Source of the DNA: Triplophysa rosa
Lineage: Eukaryota; Chordata; Actinopteri; Cypriniformes; Nemacheilidae
NCBI RefSeq assembly: GCF_024868665.1
Contig: NC_079891.1
Coordinates: 18,375,182 to 18,439,181, forward strand
Length of the DNA: 64,000 nucleotides
Reading direction: 5' to 3'
The stretch's first letter is position 1; the number at the start of each line of letters is the position of its first letter. Both the position numbers and the translations under genes were made by a program. Below the pieces are notes generated by a model. That model had not been told where the DNA came from. It searched no databases and saw only the letters and a list, made by a program, of their open reading frames with translations. Below, piece after piece: positions 11,101 to 18,939 of the stretch.

Positions 11101-12755
11101 CGTAATATTTCGTAACAATTTTTCTTAGTTCCTTATTGGACAATTCTCCCGGAAAAGCACGCAGCAGCAAGGATAGCAGGAGAAGGAGCATGCGCAGACG
11201 CCACTTTCACTTGTGTGCAGGAGACAGAGAGAGAGCATACGTTCGCGAAGTTCAGGTGTTTGTTTGTTCACTGCATTTGGGTGATGAATGTTATATAAAT
11301 GGTGGATATAACGCTGGATTTGGAGATCGTTTGAAACTGATATATGGAGCCATCCCAGCGCTAAAAGATGCCGGACATGAACCGCATGCGGTGAGTGAAA
11401 CTGATGTCTGTGTTTTGTTGGCAATGGGTGCGCACGTGCTTTAGTTCAGCCTACCCCTCCATACGGCACGCGCCGTATGGTTTCGGAAAAAATCGTACAG
11501 CTGTATCTATCTTTTATAAATGTGATCAAACTAAATACTTTTCGAAGATACAAAGTATGCAATACTACTCTATAGGCACTCAAGATTACTATGAGATTGT
11601 CAGAAACCACGTGTGTTAGGGCTGCTTTAAGTTTCAAGCGTATAGATTGATGTGTATAATTCAATTGGTTTAACTTACTGAGGTGGAGAATCTGGTGCAA
11701 CGGAGGGCTTTGTTGCCATCTCTTGTCCTCCAATCTCTTTTCCTTGTGAGGGAGCTGTTGAGAAAAAATCAGACTAGATAAACACCTGACACACTTGTTC
11801 ATCCAATGATTGATATCTTTAAATACAGATAAATAATAACAGGTTTACCATCTGTTCTAATTTCACTAACCAACTAAGAAACATGCTAGCAAAAGTAAGA
11901 TCAAAACAGTTTTAAAAATAAAAGAGCACAGATGTAATAACATACAAATGTTTTTTTCCTTTACCTGTTCTTGGAACAGCAGCAGCTGCTGGAGGTACCT
12001 GGGATGCAGATTTGTCCCTTTGTCCCTGCAAACAACTCTTCTGCCTAAAAAAACAAGCATTGTAAGTATTGTTGTACTTGAAGTTATTTCAAGTTTCAAG
12101 CATTATTTCAAGTTTCAAGCATATAGATCGATGTGTATAAATCAAGAGAATTTGTTTTACTCACTGAGGTGGAGAAGCTGCCGTGACAGGAGCTTCTGTG
12201 GACGCCTCTGGTTGTGGGGAAGCTGTTGAGAATAAATCAGACTAGATAAACACCTGACACACCTGTTCATGCAATGATTGATATCTTTAAATACAGGTCT
12301 ATAAAAACAAGTTCTTCTCAATTTTACTCACACACTAAGAAACATGCTACCAAAAACAGTTATAAAAATAAAAGAGATATGATATATTTGGTCCATGGTC
12401 ATTTCGTACAAACAATATTTTCCGTTACCTGTGATTGGAGCTGAAGCAGCTGCTGAAGGTGCCTGGGACTCAGATGTGTCCCTCTGGCTCTGCGTATAAC
12501 TCTCCTGCCTAAAAATACAAGCACTGTAAGTATTGTCTCTGCAAACATTCGTGCACTTAGATTGATGCGTACAAAACAAGAGAATACGTTCAACTCACTG
12601 AGGTGGAGAAGTTCTCCAGGCAGGACGTTCACCCCTAAAAATACCAGTACTTTAGGTTATTTTATGTTTTTACGCATTTAGATTACAGTGTATAAATCAA
12701 GAGAATTTGTTCAACTCACTGAGGTGGAGAAGTTCTCCAGGCAGGACGTTCACCC
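1..12755 (-). CDS. Multi-exon gene of reiterated Pro/Ala/Glu/Ser-rich exon cassettes (partial, unrecognised)
   Basis: About 35 short exons, each bounded by AG and GT on the minus strand, run from 12755 to below position 1. Cassette A (80-92 bp, phase 2 in, 1 out) encodes a segment ending in a core like [10 protein letters not shown]. Cassette B (58-112 bp, phase 1 in, 2 out) encodes STEPEA- and [14 protein letters not shown] text. Cassette E (36 bp, phase 2-2) and basic cassette C (72 bp, phase 1-1, [11 protein letters not shown]) fit between them. D, F and G are longer exons near the 3' side. Adjoining phases agree from exon to exon, which chance would not give. I do not recognise the protein. 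It has no visible folded domain, signal peptide or membrane segment, and is probably disordered, alternating acidic and basic. Neither the first nor the last exon is in view. An assembly gap at 4994-5368 hides at least one exon. Confidence 0.75.
253..1493. mobile_element. hAT-like DNA element with 7-bp target duplication
   Basis: The flanks repeat ACTGTTG (246-252 and 1494-1500), and the same intron position in another cassette (near 5647) has a single uninterrupted ACTGTTG. The ends are imperfect inverted repeats: GAGGCGTATTAA on the left, and the complement of the right end reads CAGAGGCGGATTAACC. Both arms also share a GGTGCCCCTGGGCA block. Duplication length and ends suggest hAT. No transposase frame is visible, so it is non-autonomous. 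A (CA)n/(TA)n microsatellite lies inside at about 617-655. Confidence 0.65.
2318..2673 (-). pseudogene. F cassette broken by SINE insertion
   Basis: From 2673 the sequence matches the start of cassette F (TCATTTAGTGGCGAACTC) after an AG, but the reading then decays, the SINE interrupts it, and the donor that is GTAAG in the intact copy reads GATAAG here. Skipping this exon and the broken D exon upstream leaves C (ending phase 1) joined to G (starting phase 1), so the gene's frame survives. Confidence 0.55.
2326..2600 (+). mobile_element. tRNA-derived SINE
   Basis: A tRNA-like head with an A-box region (GGCCTAATGGTTAGAGA) and a B box (GGTTCGATTCC) is followed by a conserved body. It ends in a short tandem tail of ATCTA units. 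Related pieces lie at about 26787-26968 (plus) and 58155-58358 (minus). It sits inside a degenerate F cassette of the minus-strand gene. Confidence 0.8.
2750..2870 (-). pseudogene. D cassette remnant next to Tc1 insertion
   Basis: The 3' end of cassette D is recognisable (GTGAGTTGAC donor region, then SVLEQ-like codons in reverse), but its upstream part is replaced by unrelated sequence ending at the Tc1 element. The intron sequence expected after the acceptor resumes directly beyond the element at 4484. Insertion together with local rearrangement has destroyed the exon. Confidence 0.5.
2923..4482 (-). mobile_element. Tc1/mariner element with ~205-bp IR/DR termini, defective transposase
   Basis: The element is bounded by TA dinucleotides at 2921-2922 and 4483-4484. 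It has inverted repeats of about 205 bp (2923-3124 and 4280-4482) that each carry AAATAAGTATTTGATCCCC at both the outer and inner end, the IR/DR arrangement of fish Tc1 elements. The interior holds a decayed minus-strand transposase: pieces such as [20 protein letters not shown] are legible near 3700-3780 but interrupted by stops and shifts. It has inserted in an intron or exon of the cassette gene. Confidence 0.9.
4653..4958 (-). CDS. Cassette-gene exons A and C after the assembly gap
   Basis: Exon A at 4958-4867 (92 bp; nearly the 6520-6429 exon) and exon C at 4724-4653 (72 bp; [11 protein letters not shown]). A typical acceptor (TTTTTAG) abuts the right edge of the N run at about 5369-5376, so an exon begins inside the gap. 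The A-C order and spacing repeat the fourth block, showing that this whole A-C-D-F-G group was duplicated. The D and F copies further on are broken by mobile elements. Confidence 0.65.
4994..5368. other. Assembly gap (run of N)
   Basis: 375 undetermined bases inside the cassette gene. Acceptor-like sequence at its right edge and cassette-A intron sequence at its left show it hides at least one exon. Confidence 1.
5452..6722 (-). CDS. Cassette-gene exons, fourth block (B, A, C, D, F, G)
   Basis: Exons at 6722-6611 (B, with an internal 18-bp repeat encoding STEPEA four times), 6520-6429 (A), 6287-6216 (C, basic), 6022-5863 (D, 160 bp, includes [19 protein letters not shown]), 5776-5682 (F, includes [17 protein letters not shown]) and 5554-5452 (G, includes [19 protein letters not shown]). 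D looks like a short amphipathic helix followed by a Ser/Pro tail. F is the only cassette rich in aromatic and hydrophobic residues. The phase order 1-2, 2-1, 1-1, 1-2, 2-1, 1-2 closes correctly. Confidence 0.7.
6641..6720 (-). repeat. 18-bp minisatellite inside exon B
   Basis: Four full copies plus a partial copy of an 18-bp unit, with one base change in the second. Read on the minus strand each encodes STEPEA, so copy changes keep the frame. Confidence 0.9.
6912..8495 (-). CDS. Cassette-gene exons, third block (E, E', A, B, A, B, A, B-C fusion)
   Basis: Exons at 8495-8460, 8355-8320, 8234-8155, 7931-7871, 7780-7689, 7474-7399, 7308-7223 and 7004-6912. The last is a 93-bp exon whose first half is B-like ([14 protein letters not shown]) and whose second half is the basic C motif ([12 protein letters not shown]). 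It is phase 1-1, so B and C appear to have been joined in one exon by loss of the intervening sequence. The first five exons duplicate those of 10883-10097. Confidence 0.7.
8520..9252 (+). mobile_element. THAP-exon-bearing insertion, copy 1
   Basis: The block interrupts cassette-gene intron sequence. Its right edge is TTAA (9249-9252). It carries a plus-strand exon at 8878-9012 with an AG acceptor and GTGAGT donor, encoding the second half of a THAP zinc-finger domain: C-x2-H in [12 protein letters not shown], followed by GAVPAL, the AVPTIF-like box. The upstream C-x(2-4)-C half is not in this exon. THAP domains occur in Kolobok and P-type transposases and in host THAP genes. The TTAA edge favours a Kolobok-type origin. 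No transposase core is present. Confidence 0.6.
9301..10883 (-). CDS. Cassette-gene exons, second block (E, E', A, B, A, B/D, A, B')
   Basis: Exons at 10883-10848 (E), 10763-10728 (E'), 10642-10563 (A), 10339-10279 (B), 10188-10097 (A, 92 bp), 9891-9741 (151-bp long B), 9650-9571 (A) and 9376-9301 (B'). The long exon starts like B' ([10 protein letters not shown]) but continues through about 30 further residues, rich in Arg and Val, that no other cassette has. Its end leaves AA before the donor, so the joined codon is AAG instead of CAG. Phases still match. Several of these exons are near-identical to the next block, offset by about 2.4 kb. Confidence 0.7.
10912..11630 (+). mobile_element. 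THAP-exon-bearing insertion, copy 2
   Basis: Second copy in the duplicated segment, with TTAA preserved at both edges (10912-10915 and 11627-11630), which supports a TTAA target duplication. The exon at 11256-11390 is 135 bp like the first copy, with the same [12 protein letters not shown] and GAIPAL text and the same splice sites. The terminal sequences show only weak inverted similarity. It could instead be an exon captured from a host THAP gene. Confidence 0.6.
11679..12755 (-). CDS. Cassette-gene exons, 5' block (E, E, A, B, A, B')
   Basis: Exons at 12755-12720 and 12634-12599 (identical 36-bp cassette E), 12508-12429 (A, 80 bp), 12222-12165 (B), 12044-11965 (A, 80 bp) and 11754-11679 (B', 76 bp). 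All have AG before and GTGAG, GTAAG, GTAAC or GTAAA after. The B cassette reads [18 protein letters not shown] and joins A through a split codon on both sides. The acceptor of the first E exon lies only about 20 bases from Tc1 transposase sequence, so the upstream part of the gene may have been displaced by that insertion. Confidence 0.7.
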
Positions 12756-12774
12756 CTAAAAATACCAGTACAAC

Positions 12775-13386
12775 TTTATGGAGATGCAGATTTCATTTTC
12801 CAACAGGACTTGGCACCTGCACAGTGCCAAAGCTACCAGTACCTGGTTTAAGGACCATGGTATCCCTGTTCTTAATTGGCCAGCAAACTCGCCTGACCTT
12901 AACCCCATAGAAAATCTATGGGGTATTGTGAAGAGGAAGATGCGATATGCCAGACCCAACAATGCAGAAGAGGTGAAGGCCACTATCAGAGCAACCTGGG
13001 CTCTCATAACACCTGAGCAGTGCCACAGACTGATCGACTCCATGCCACGCCGCATTGCTGCAGTAATTCAGGCAAAAGGAGCCCCAACTAAGTAATGAGT
13101 GCTGTACATGCTCATACTTTTCATGTTCATACTTTTCAGTTGGCCAAGATTTCTAAAACTCCTTTCTTTGTATTGGTCTTAAGTAATATTCTAATTTTCT
13201 GAGATACTGAATTTGGGATTTTCATTAGTTGTCAGTTACAAACATCAAATTAAAAGAAATAAACATTTGAAATATATCAGTCTGTGTGTAATGAATGAAT
13301 AGAATATACAAGTTTTACTTTTTGAATGGAATTAGTGAAATAAATCAACTTTTTGATGATATTCTAATTATATGACCAGCACATGT
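12775..13386 (+). pseudogene. Tc1-like transposase 3' fragment
   Basis: The frame 12778-13095 encodes the C-terminal part of a Tc1 transposase, including the catalytic-Glu motif SPDLNPIENLWGIVKRKM and a terminal PRRIAAVIQAKGAPTK. Just upstream a two-base loss shifts the frame relative to the FQQDLAPAH block with the second Asp. The right terminal repeat follows, ending near 13386 with TATGACCAGCAC. The N-terminal DNA-binding half is missing. It abuts the first visible cassette exon. Confidence 0.85.
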
Positions 13387-13389
13387 ATA

Positions 13390-14040
13390 CTCATCCAGCT
13401 TGACATACTGTATGAGGGTTCATTTTTATCCTCTTGACTGTAGTCACTACACAGCAGCACCCGATGAGTTACATTGAACATAGATTAGAAGCAGCCCAAC
13501 AACACCACTGACAGCAAGCAGAGTTCAATTCACAAACAATTGAAGCAATAAAGCAGGGCTCTTCAACTATGTTAGGTCCAGTGAGTGTCCTGCAGTTTAG
13601 CTCATCCATACTCCAACACACCTGCCTGGATGTTTCTAGCAGTCCCAAAGACCTTCATTAGTTTATTGGTTCAGGTGTGTTAAAAAGAGGTTGAAGCTAA
13701 ACCATGCAGGAAGGTGGACCTTGTTGAAGACTTCTGCAATAAAGCAACCTGTGTGTTTTACTGGGTATGCTGTACAGGTGCATCTCAAAATATTAGAATA
13801 TCATGAAAGAGATATCAAAACAGTTTGTGCTGTATTTATCCAACCAATGTTATAAATATAAATATCGCTGATTTCCTTCTAAAAGTGTTTGTCAGTATTT
13901 AATAATTTAAAAAGTACAGGGTTTTTTAAAATTTACTGAAAAACAGCGAATTTGTAAATCCAAGGTTTTGGAAGGACAGTGACGATATGTAAAGTATATG
14001 GTATGAAATGTCAGAACCAAGAAAAATAATTTGTAACCCA
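13390..14040. other. Intergenic, no gene seen
   Basis: No coding pattern. A Tc1-family terminal-like sequence (CAGGTGCATCTCAAAATATT) begins near 13778 but no matching second end or transposase is apparent. Confidence 0.5.
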
Positions 14041-14620
14041 CTATTAATAATAAACAGTGGGAAACATGGTGTAACAACTAGTAATCCAAGCAGGATGCGG
14101 ACCCACGTGCAGTAGCAGATCAACTAAAATAATCCAAAGTACAGTGAGCATAGCCACTGGGAACAAGATCAAACATTTAACGACTGACAACAGACAAAGG
14201 AAACACTGGGGTTTAAATACACTGGGAACTAATAAGGGTGAAACAAGATAACTAGACACACCTAGGGAAAACAATTAACAAGAACCAAAGAATAAAAGAA
14301 CTACACAGGACTACACAGGAAACAGGAAAGCAAACAACCAAAACTACAAACTAAAAGTCGAAAAGACAGGGGAACACAGACTGAATCGTGAACCCCCTAA
14401 GAGCAGCTTCAAGACACTCTCAAAGGTCCAGGAGGGTGGTGGAGTGAAGGCGGAACAGGGGGAGGGATGGAGGGCCAGGCCCATGGAGTGGAACAGGGTT
14501 AGGGCCGTGGAGCAGAGTCGGGCCTGGGCCGTGGAGTAGAGGCGGACCTGGGCCAAGGAGCAGAGGTGGACCTGGGCCGTAGAGCAGAGGCGGACGTGGG
14601 CCATAGAGCAGAGTCCTTCC
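14040..14620 (-). repeat. Low-complexity Leu/Pro/Gly repeat, possible LTR-element piece
   Basis: Minus-strand text from 14350-14600 is a GC-rich tandem of about 24-bp units (RPPLLYGPGPPLLLGPGP-like in one frame). The part near 14050-14340 resembles the regulatory end of a fish LTR element, ending TTGTTACA on the minus strand, but I cannot find the opposite end or target duplication. Not treated as a gene: the frame is simply repeat-derived. Confidence 0.35.
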
Positions 14621-14794
14621 TGCCTCGACTAAGATGGGCGCTACTGAGTTACCTACCTCGTTCAAGATGTCCACGACTGGTCTTCCAGCCCTGCACTCTG
14701 AAGGCCAGGGAGGCGCAGGCAGGGCTGGAAGACCAGTGACTGACATCTTGGACGAGGTAGGGAACTCAGTAGCGCCCATCTTAGTCGAGGCAGG
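14617..14794. repeat. Long palindrome, ~77-bp arms
   Basis: Left arm 14617-14694 and right arm 14719-14794 are near-perfect reverse complements (for example GATGGGCGCTACTGAGTTAC on the left, GTAGGGAACTCAGTAGCGCC on the right) with a 24-base spacer. The right arm continues into direct repeats of a GGCAGGGAGCTCAGAAGCGG unit to about 14870. Confidence 0.9.
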
Positions 14795-15285
14795 GAGCTC
14801 AGAAGCGGCCATCTTGGACGAGGCAGGGAGCTCAGAAGCGGCCATCTTGGATGAGGCAGGGGGGACTCAGAGGAGGCCATCTTGGCGCAGGCAGAAAGCT
14901 CACCAAATATTCTTCTAGCCCAGTTGTGTGTTCTACGCTTAGTATATGGTTACAGTTTAGACGAAGGCATAAACTCACAAATTTTTCCATGCTAAGCCCT
15001 CTCTGTAATAATCTTTTGTTTCCTGCTGGCAAGCTTGACTCCACGTATGTACAGTGGCAGAGGGTAGGTTTGGCCAGATTTAGTTATATTTATATAGAAC
15101 ACTTTTGCTAGTTTTAGTGACCTTTCAGAGAAGTTTTAATTGTCACAGCTCAATCTATTCCGCTACTTTCAAGTCCGCCACTTTATCCAAGCTCAGAGTT
15201 CAACCTTTCCTGATCTCCCCCCTGCTTCACTATTGGATCAAATTCTACAGTCCCCTATAGTTCCTAAAGGCCAAATTGCAACCAA

Positions 15286-15600
15286 ATGATGTCCCCAAAT
15301 GATTTCTTAATTGAGCGAATTAGAAATAAATGGATAAAGGACATGGGTATTGAAATACCAGACGAAACTTGGGACGAAGCTTTAAGTAGAATAAATGGAT
15401 CCACCTCTTGTGCACGCCTTGGTCTTATACAATTTAAAGTCATTCACCGTGCCTATTACACAAAGTATAGACTTTCAAAACTCTATCCTGATGTTGGTGA
15501 GGAGTGTGATCGGTGCAAACATGACAAAGCAGACTTCATTCATATGTTCTGGGCTTGTCCAAAATTAAGTGACTATTGGGCATTTATATTTAAACGTTAA
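15286..15600 (+). pseudogene. L1/Tx1-like LINE ORF2 C-terminal fragment
   Basis: A 104-residue open frame with RLSKLYPDVGEECDRCKHDK and DFIHMFWACPKLSDYW. This is the Cys/His-rich tail (C-x2-C-x7-H-x4-C) found at the end of L1- and Tx1-type reverse transcriptase proteins. No reverse transcriptase core is present upstream, so it is a 5'-truncated copy. Confidence 0.7.
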
Positions 15601-16090
15601 CTAACAATATGCAGAACAGGTTAAAATATTAGATATCTACTAGCGATCTTAATACATATCTTACAGGAGACAATTGATTTGCAATTGCAACTGCAATTTA
15701 GTGTTTTTGTGAATTGAAAAATTAATAATACACACAGTTGGATCAGATGTACAGTACAAAAATAATATATAATCTACTGTAGCCTAGTTATATACAAATA
15801 TACAGAAGACTTGAGTGTTTGTTGTGAATGTATAGGCATGTATAAAGTTACATTCAAATATTAACCATATTTAGCCTATCAGACATTAAGGCAATCATAT
15901 GAACCATCAATTAAATATCTGCCGTGCATTTAGAACAGTGTCCTGCATACTATTAAATGAAGAAAATCACAATTCAATGCTTTAAGAAATTTCTAAGGTC
16001 TTTTATCTTCTAAGTAAAAAGTGACAAGCTTCTTGTGAACAACATTATTTAAGACCATTATCAAAAACAGGATTGATGATCATTATTGGA
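15601..16090. other. Intergenic, no gene seen
   Basis: AT-rich sequence without a coding pattern or recognised repeat. Confidence 0.5.
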
Positions 16091-16099
16091 TGGCTCTCG

Positions 16100-16730
16100 A
16101 TAATGACTCCTATGGGTTGCCACTCTTCTTCAAAACGTCAAACTGCTCACGCTCACTGATAAAAGAAAGTTTAAAGTTGTAGACAAAATTGTTATTGGAA
16201 ATTATGGCAGGATGTCATGCTTGACCATTTCTCCTTTATAGTATCCTTACATACCTTATGTCAAAGACAGGCCCTTGTAGAAATTTCTCCTCAGCCTCCA
16301 GCATGGTGAGATTTTCCAAAGCAGCAAGGGCACAGATGATGGACTACCAAAGAAAGAGTTAAGATGGGTCACACCCCAAACAAGTAGTATCATTTCAGTA
16401 TCAAAATTATTTTTTTATTTTTTTGTACAACAAAACTGAGTGTCCTTTCTACATTAACCAACATTTTTTTTAAAGCAATTACAAAATAAATCTGAGGAGC
16501 ACAGCTAACACAGGACCCACCTCTGGAAAAAGGACATCCATAATAAACTTGATTGTGTCACTGTGAGTCTGTGTGGGTATCCTGTCCAGAAATTAAGTGA
16601 GGTGAATGTAGATGTCATCAATTTGGTCCTGATCGTCAACATATACAGGCACAAGCATTGGTCTTGGCAGAAGGATTGCAAAATATGTCAAGCCACTTTG
16701 ATTTCTTTTGGCCACTGATGATGGACTGTG
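16100..16730 (-). pseudogene. Degenerate exons resembling the C-terminal part of PWWP3/MUM1-like proteins
   Basis: Three minus-strand segments with splice-like borders. At about 16725-16518 the text includes LPRPMLVPVYVDDQDQIDDI and SDTIKFIMDVLFPE but has a stop (TAA) in mid exon. At about 16345-16260 it reads SIICALAALENLTMLEAEEK then FLQGPVFDIR. At about 16160-16125 it reads SEREQFDVLKKSGNP then stop. The sequence VLFPE, IICA, AEEK, GP, REQFD is, as I remember it, the pattern of the MUM1/PWWP3 C-terminal region. Family assignment is by memory only. The internal stop argues for a dead copy. Confidence 0.45.
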
Positions 16731-16749
16731 CAAAGAAAATTGATGATGT

Positions 16750-17499
16750 CATTAAAACATTTCCACATATGTCACTGTAAGTCATTTATGTATTTATTAG
16801 ACAAGCTATTGGTTTAAAGTGCAGTAAATATGTAAAATGCATTCTTGAACACATTTTTATTATTTCCAAGTATTATTACAGATGAGATCAATAACATCAC
16901 AATATAATAGGCCTAATTAGCCAGCCAACAATTGCTATTAAGAAAACAAGATACACGATTAATTGAGCACTAACAATCACAAACATGATAAAACCCACAT
17001 AGGTGCACATAAATTTTAATCAGGATCATTAAGCTATTTTAACAAAAATGTATATTATATGTACATTACATAATATGATAATTTATTTTATTCTATATGG
17101 GAATAAAGTTTTCAATTTGAGTTTGATCATGTCTGTGATGGTTGGTGCTGCTCAATTATTGATCATTTGTTTTCTTAATACACATTTAAGAAAATTGTTT
17201 GCTGGCTAATTATTATGTTGACTGTGATGTTCTCACCTGTTGTTAGTTCTGATTATGGGGCTCTCCATTTTGTAGGAAGTTGTACTATGAATAATGACTT
17301 AAAATAATAAAAAACTTACAGAACAGCAATGGCGTGTGCCAAAAAAACAAACAAATCTTCTTTAATTTTGGCAGAAGACGAAGAAAGGTAACTTTAGTGT
17401 GCGAGAACATACACGCAGAGTTGGCATGTGAGGTCTGTGTGAACCTTTCTTACCTGGCTGCTGCCTCACATAAGTTTCAAGGACCGGGCGAAGCAATAA
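16750..17499. other. Intergenic, no gene seen
   Basis: AT-rich up to about 17300. A short open stretch at 17334-17621 has no recognisable protein and runs into the next element. Confidence 0.4.
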
Positions 17500-18919
17500 C
17501 CCAGCTAATTAGTTACGTTGTGGCGACGTACCTGGACCGGACCATATTCGTTGCCACACGTAGCATAATAACGTTCCAGCGACGTAACTTTGTGATTCCC
17601 ATATTCGTCCTGACGACGTAACATTGGACGTTGTTGGTACATGGTGATTACCTCCTGAAGACATACCTGGAACGTACCATATTCGTCGCAGCGACGTACC
17701 AAATAACGTTTCTGGGACGTGATGAGCACGTCCTAACGACCAAACAGTCACGTTGTTAAAATCTTTTTTTTAATTTAATTTAAACAATTATCATCCCTCA
17801 CATGGAGGATTAAATTAATTTGTGATTTAATCTGTGCATTAAAGATTACATTTTAAGCATAATTGGAGTAATTTTCTAATCAAATATGTATAAAGCACAT
17901 AGCGAGTATAAAACTCAACACAGCACTGTACATCACAATCAGATATATTATTTATACTGTAGTTAGTACATGACATAAACAATCAAAGACTTCAACACAA
18001 TATAGAGGATTTAAAGCAGATTGACAAAGATGAATAAACATTGTGTTTAGGCTTAACATTATATTCTTGTTTTACCACATAAATTTAGCAGGTTGTCCGT
18101 TTAAAGGAAACAATCAAAAGCTTCTTTAGTCACACTCACAAACATCAGGGTCCGTTCATTTAAACGCGCCAAATCGATCGAAAATCACTCAAATATGTGT
18201 TTACTCTCAACATATGTAAGGTATAAAGTAAAGAAAGAATATTAATAAACCGCTAAAGTAAAATCAGACAGTGAGGTAAAAAGAAATGACCGTTATGATG
18301 AGAGCGCGCGGCTCTTTGCAAAACAAAGAAGGCGCGTGCGCGCTGGAGACGCGCACGCACATATCAGAGGCGAGCGCACAAAATAAATAGTTGTAATTGT
18401 GGTATCGAATTAAACTGCAGTTTAATAGCTGTCAAAAGTCAGATTTATAGCATTCGTCTTGACATTATAACAGATTTTACACTGATCATAAATTTTCCAT
18501 ACAATAGCATTGAAATACATACATGAACTAATACATAGAAATGACCAGATTCATTAATCAAATGACCAGTGTCGAGGTCATCTGAAGACGAGTACATCCG
18601 TCGCTACAACATTCTCAACGGGATCAATTCACAACGTTATTTGAGGACGTGGCTCAGACGTTTCTGGAACGTAAGCAAAAATGACCAGTGTCCAGGTTTT
18701 CTGAAGACCAGTACATCACGTCGCTACAAGGTTCTCTATGGGATTCATTCACGACGTTATTTGAGGACATGGCTAGAACGTTTCTGGAACGTAAGCAAAA
18801 ATTCTAAAAAAAAATGGAACGTTGCCAAGACGTCATCAGAACGTGGGCACAAAGTAATGTCACGGTGACCAAAGGAAGACGAACTGGCGACGTTGTCAGA
18901 ACGTACTGTGTTACCTGGG
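17500..18919. mobile_element. Non-autonomous DNA element with CCCAG(G/C)TAA ends
   Basis: The left end begins CCCAGCTAATTAGTTACGTT and the complement of the right end begins CCCAGGTAACACAGTACGTT. Both sub-terminal regions (17510-17755 and 18565-18910) are packed with diverged, inverted units centred on ACGTT, CGACGTA and GAACGTT. The middle is AT-rich without a frame. Element length is 1420 bp. Superfamily is uncertain. The open frames inside these ends are repeat artefacts. Confidence 0.65.
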
Positions 18920-18939
18920 AATATCCTAATATATGACAG

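Larger units (their letters stand above)
7560..11860. repeat. Tandem segmental duplication, ~2.4-kb unit
   Basis: About 7560-9480 and 9970-11860 match closely: exons at 7689, 8155, 8460 and 9301 recur at 10097, 10563, 10848 and 11679, with offsets of 2408, 2408, 2388 and 2378. The copies include the THAP-like insertion, which must therefore predate the duplication. They differ by scattered substitutions and small indels, so duplication is fairly recent. Confidence 0.85.

Noticed and set aside
14420..14845. 141-codon Leu/Pro-rich open frame
   Set aside because: Generated by tandem GC-rich units and a palindrome. All frames here are open for the same reason.
16750..17499. Further upstream exons for the MUM1-like pseudogene
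   Set aside because: Searched for splice-bounded coding text; found none that continues the protein.
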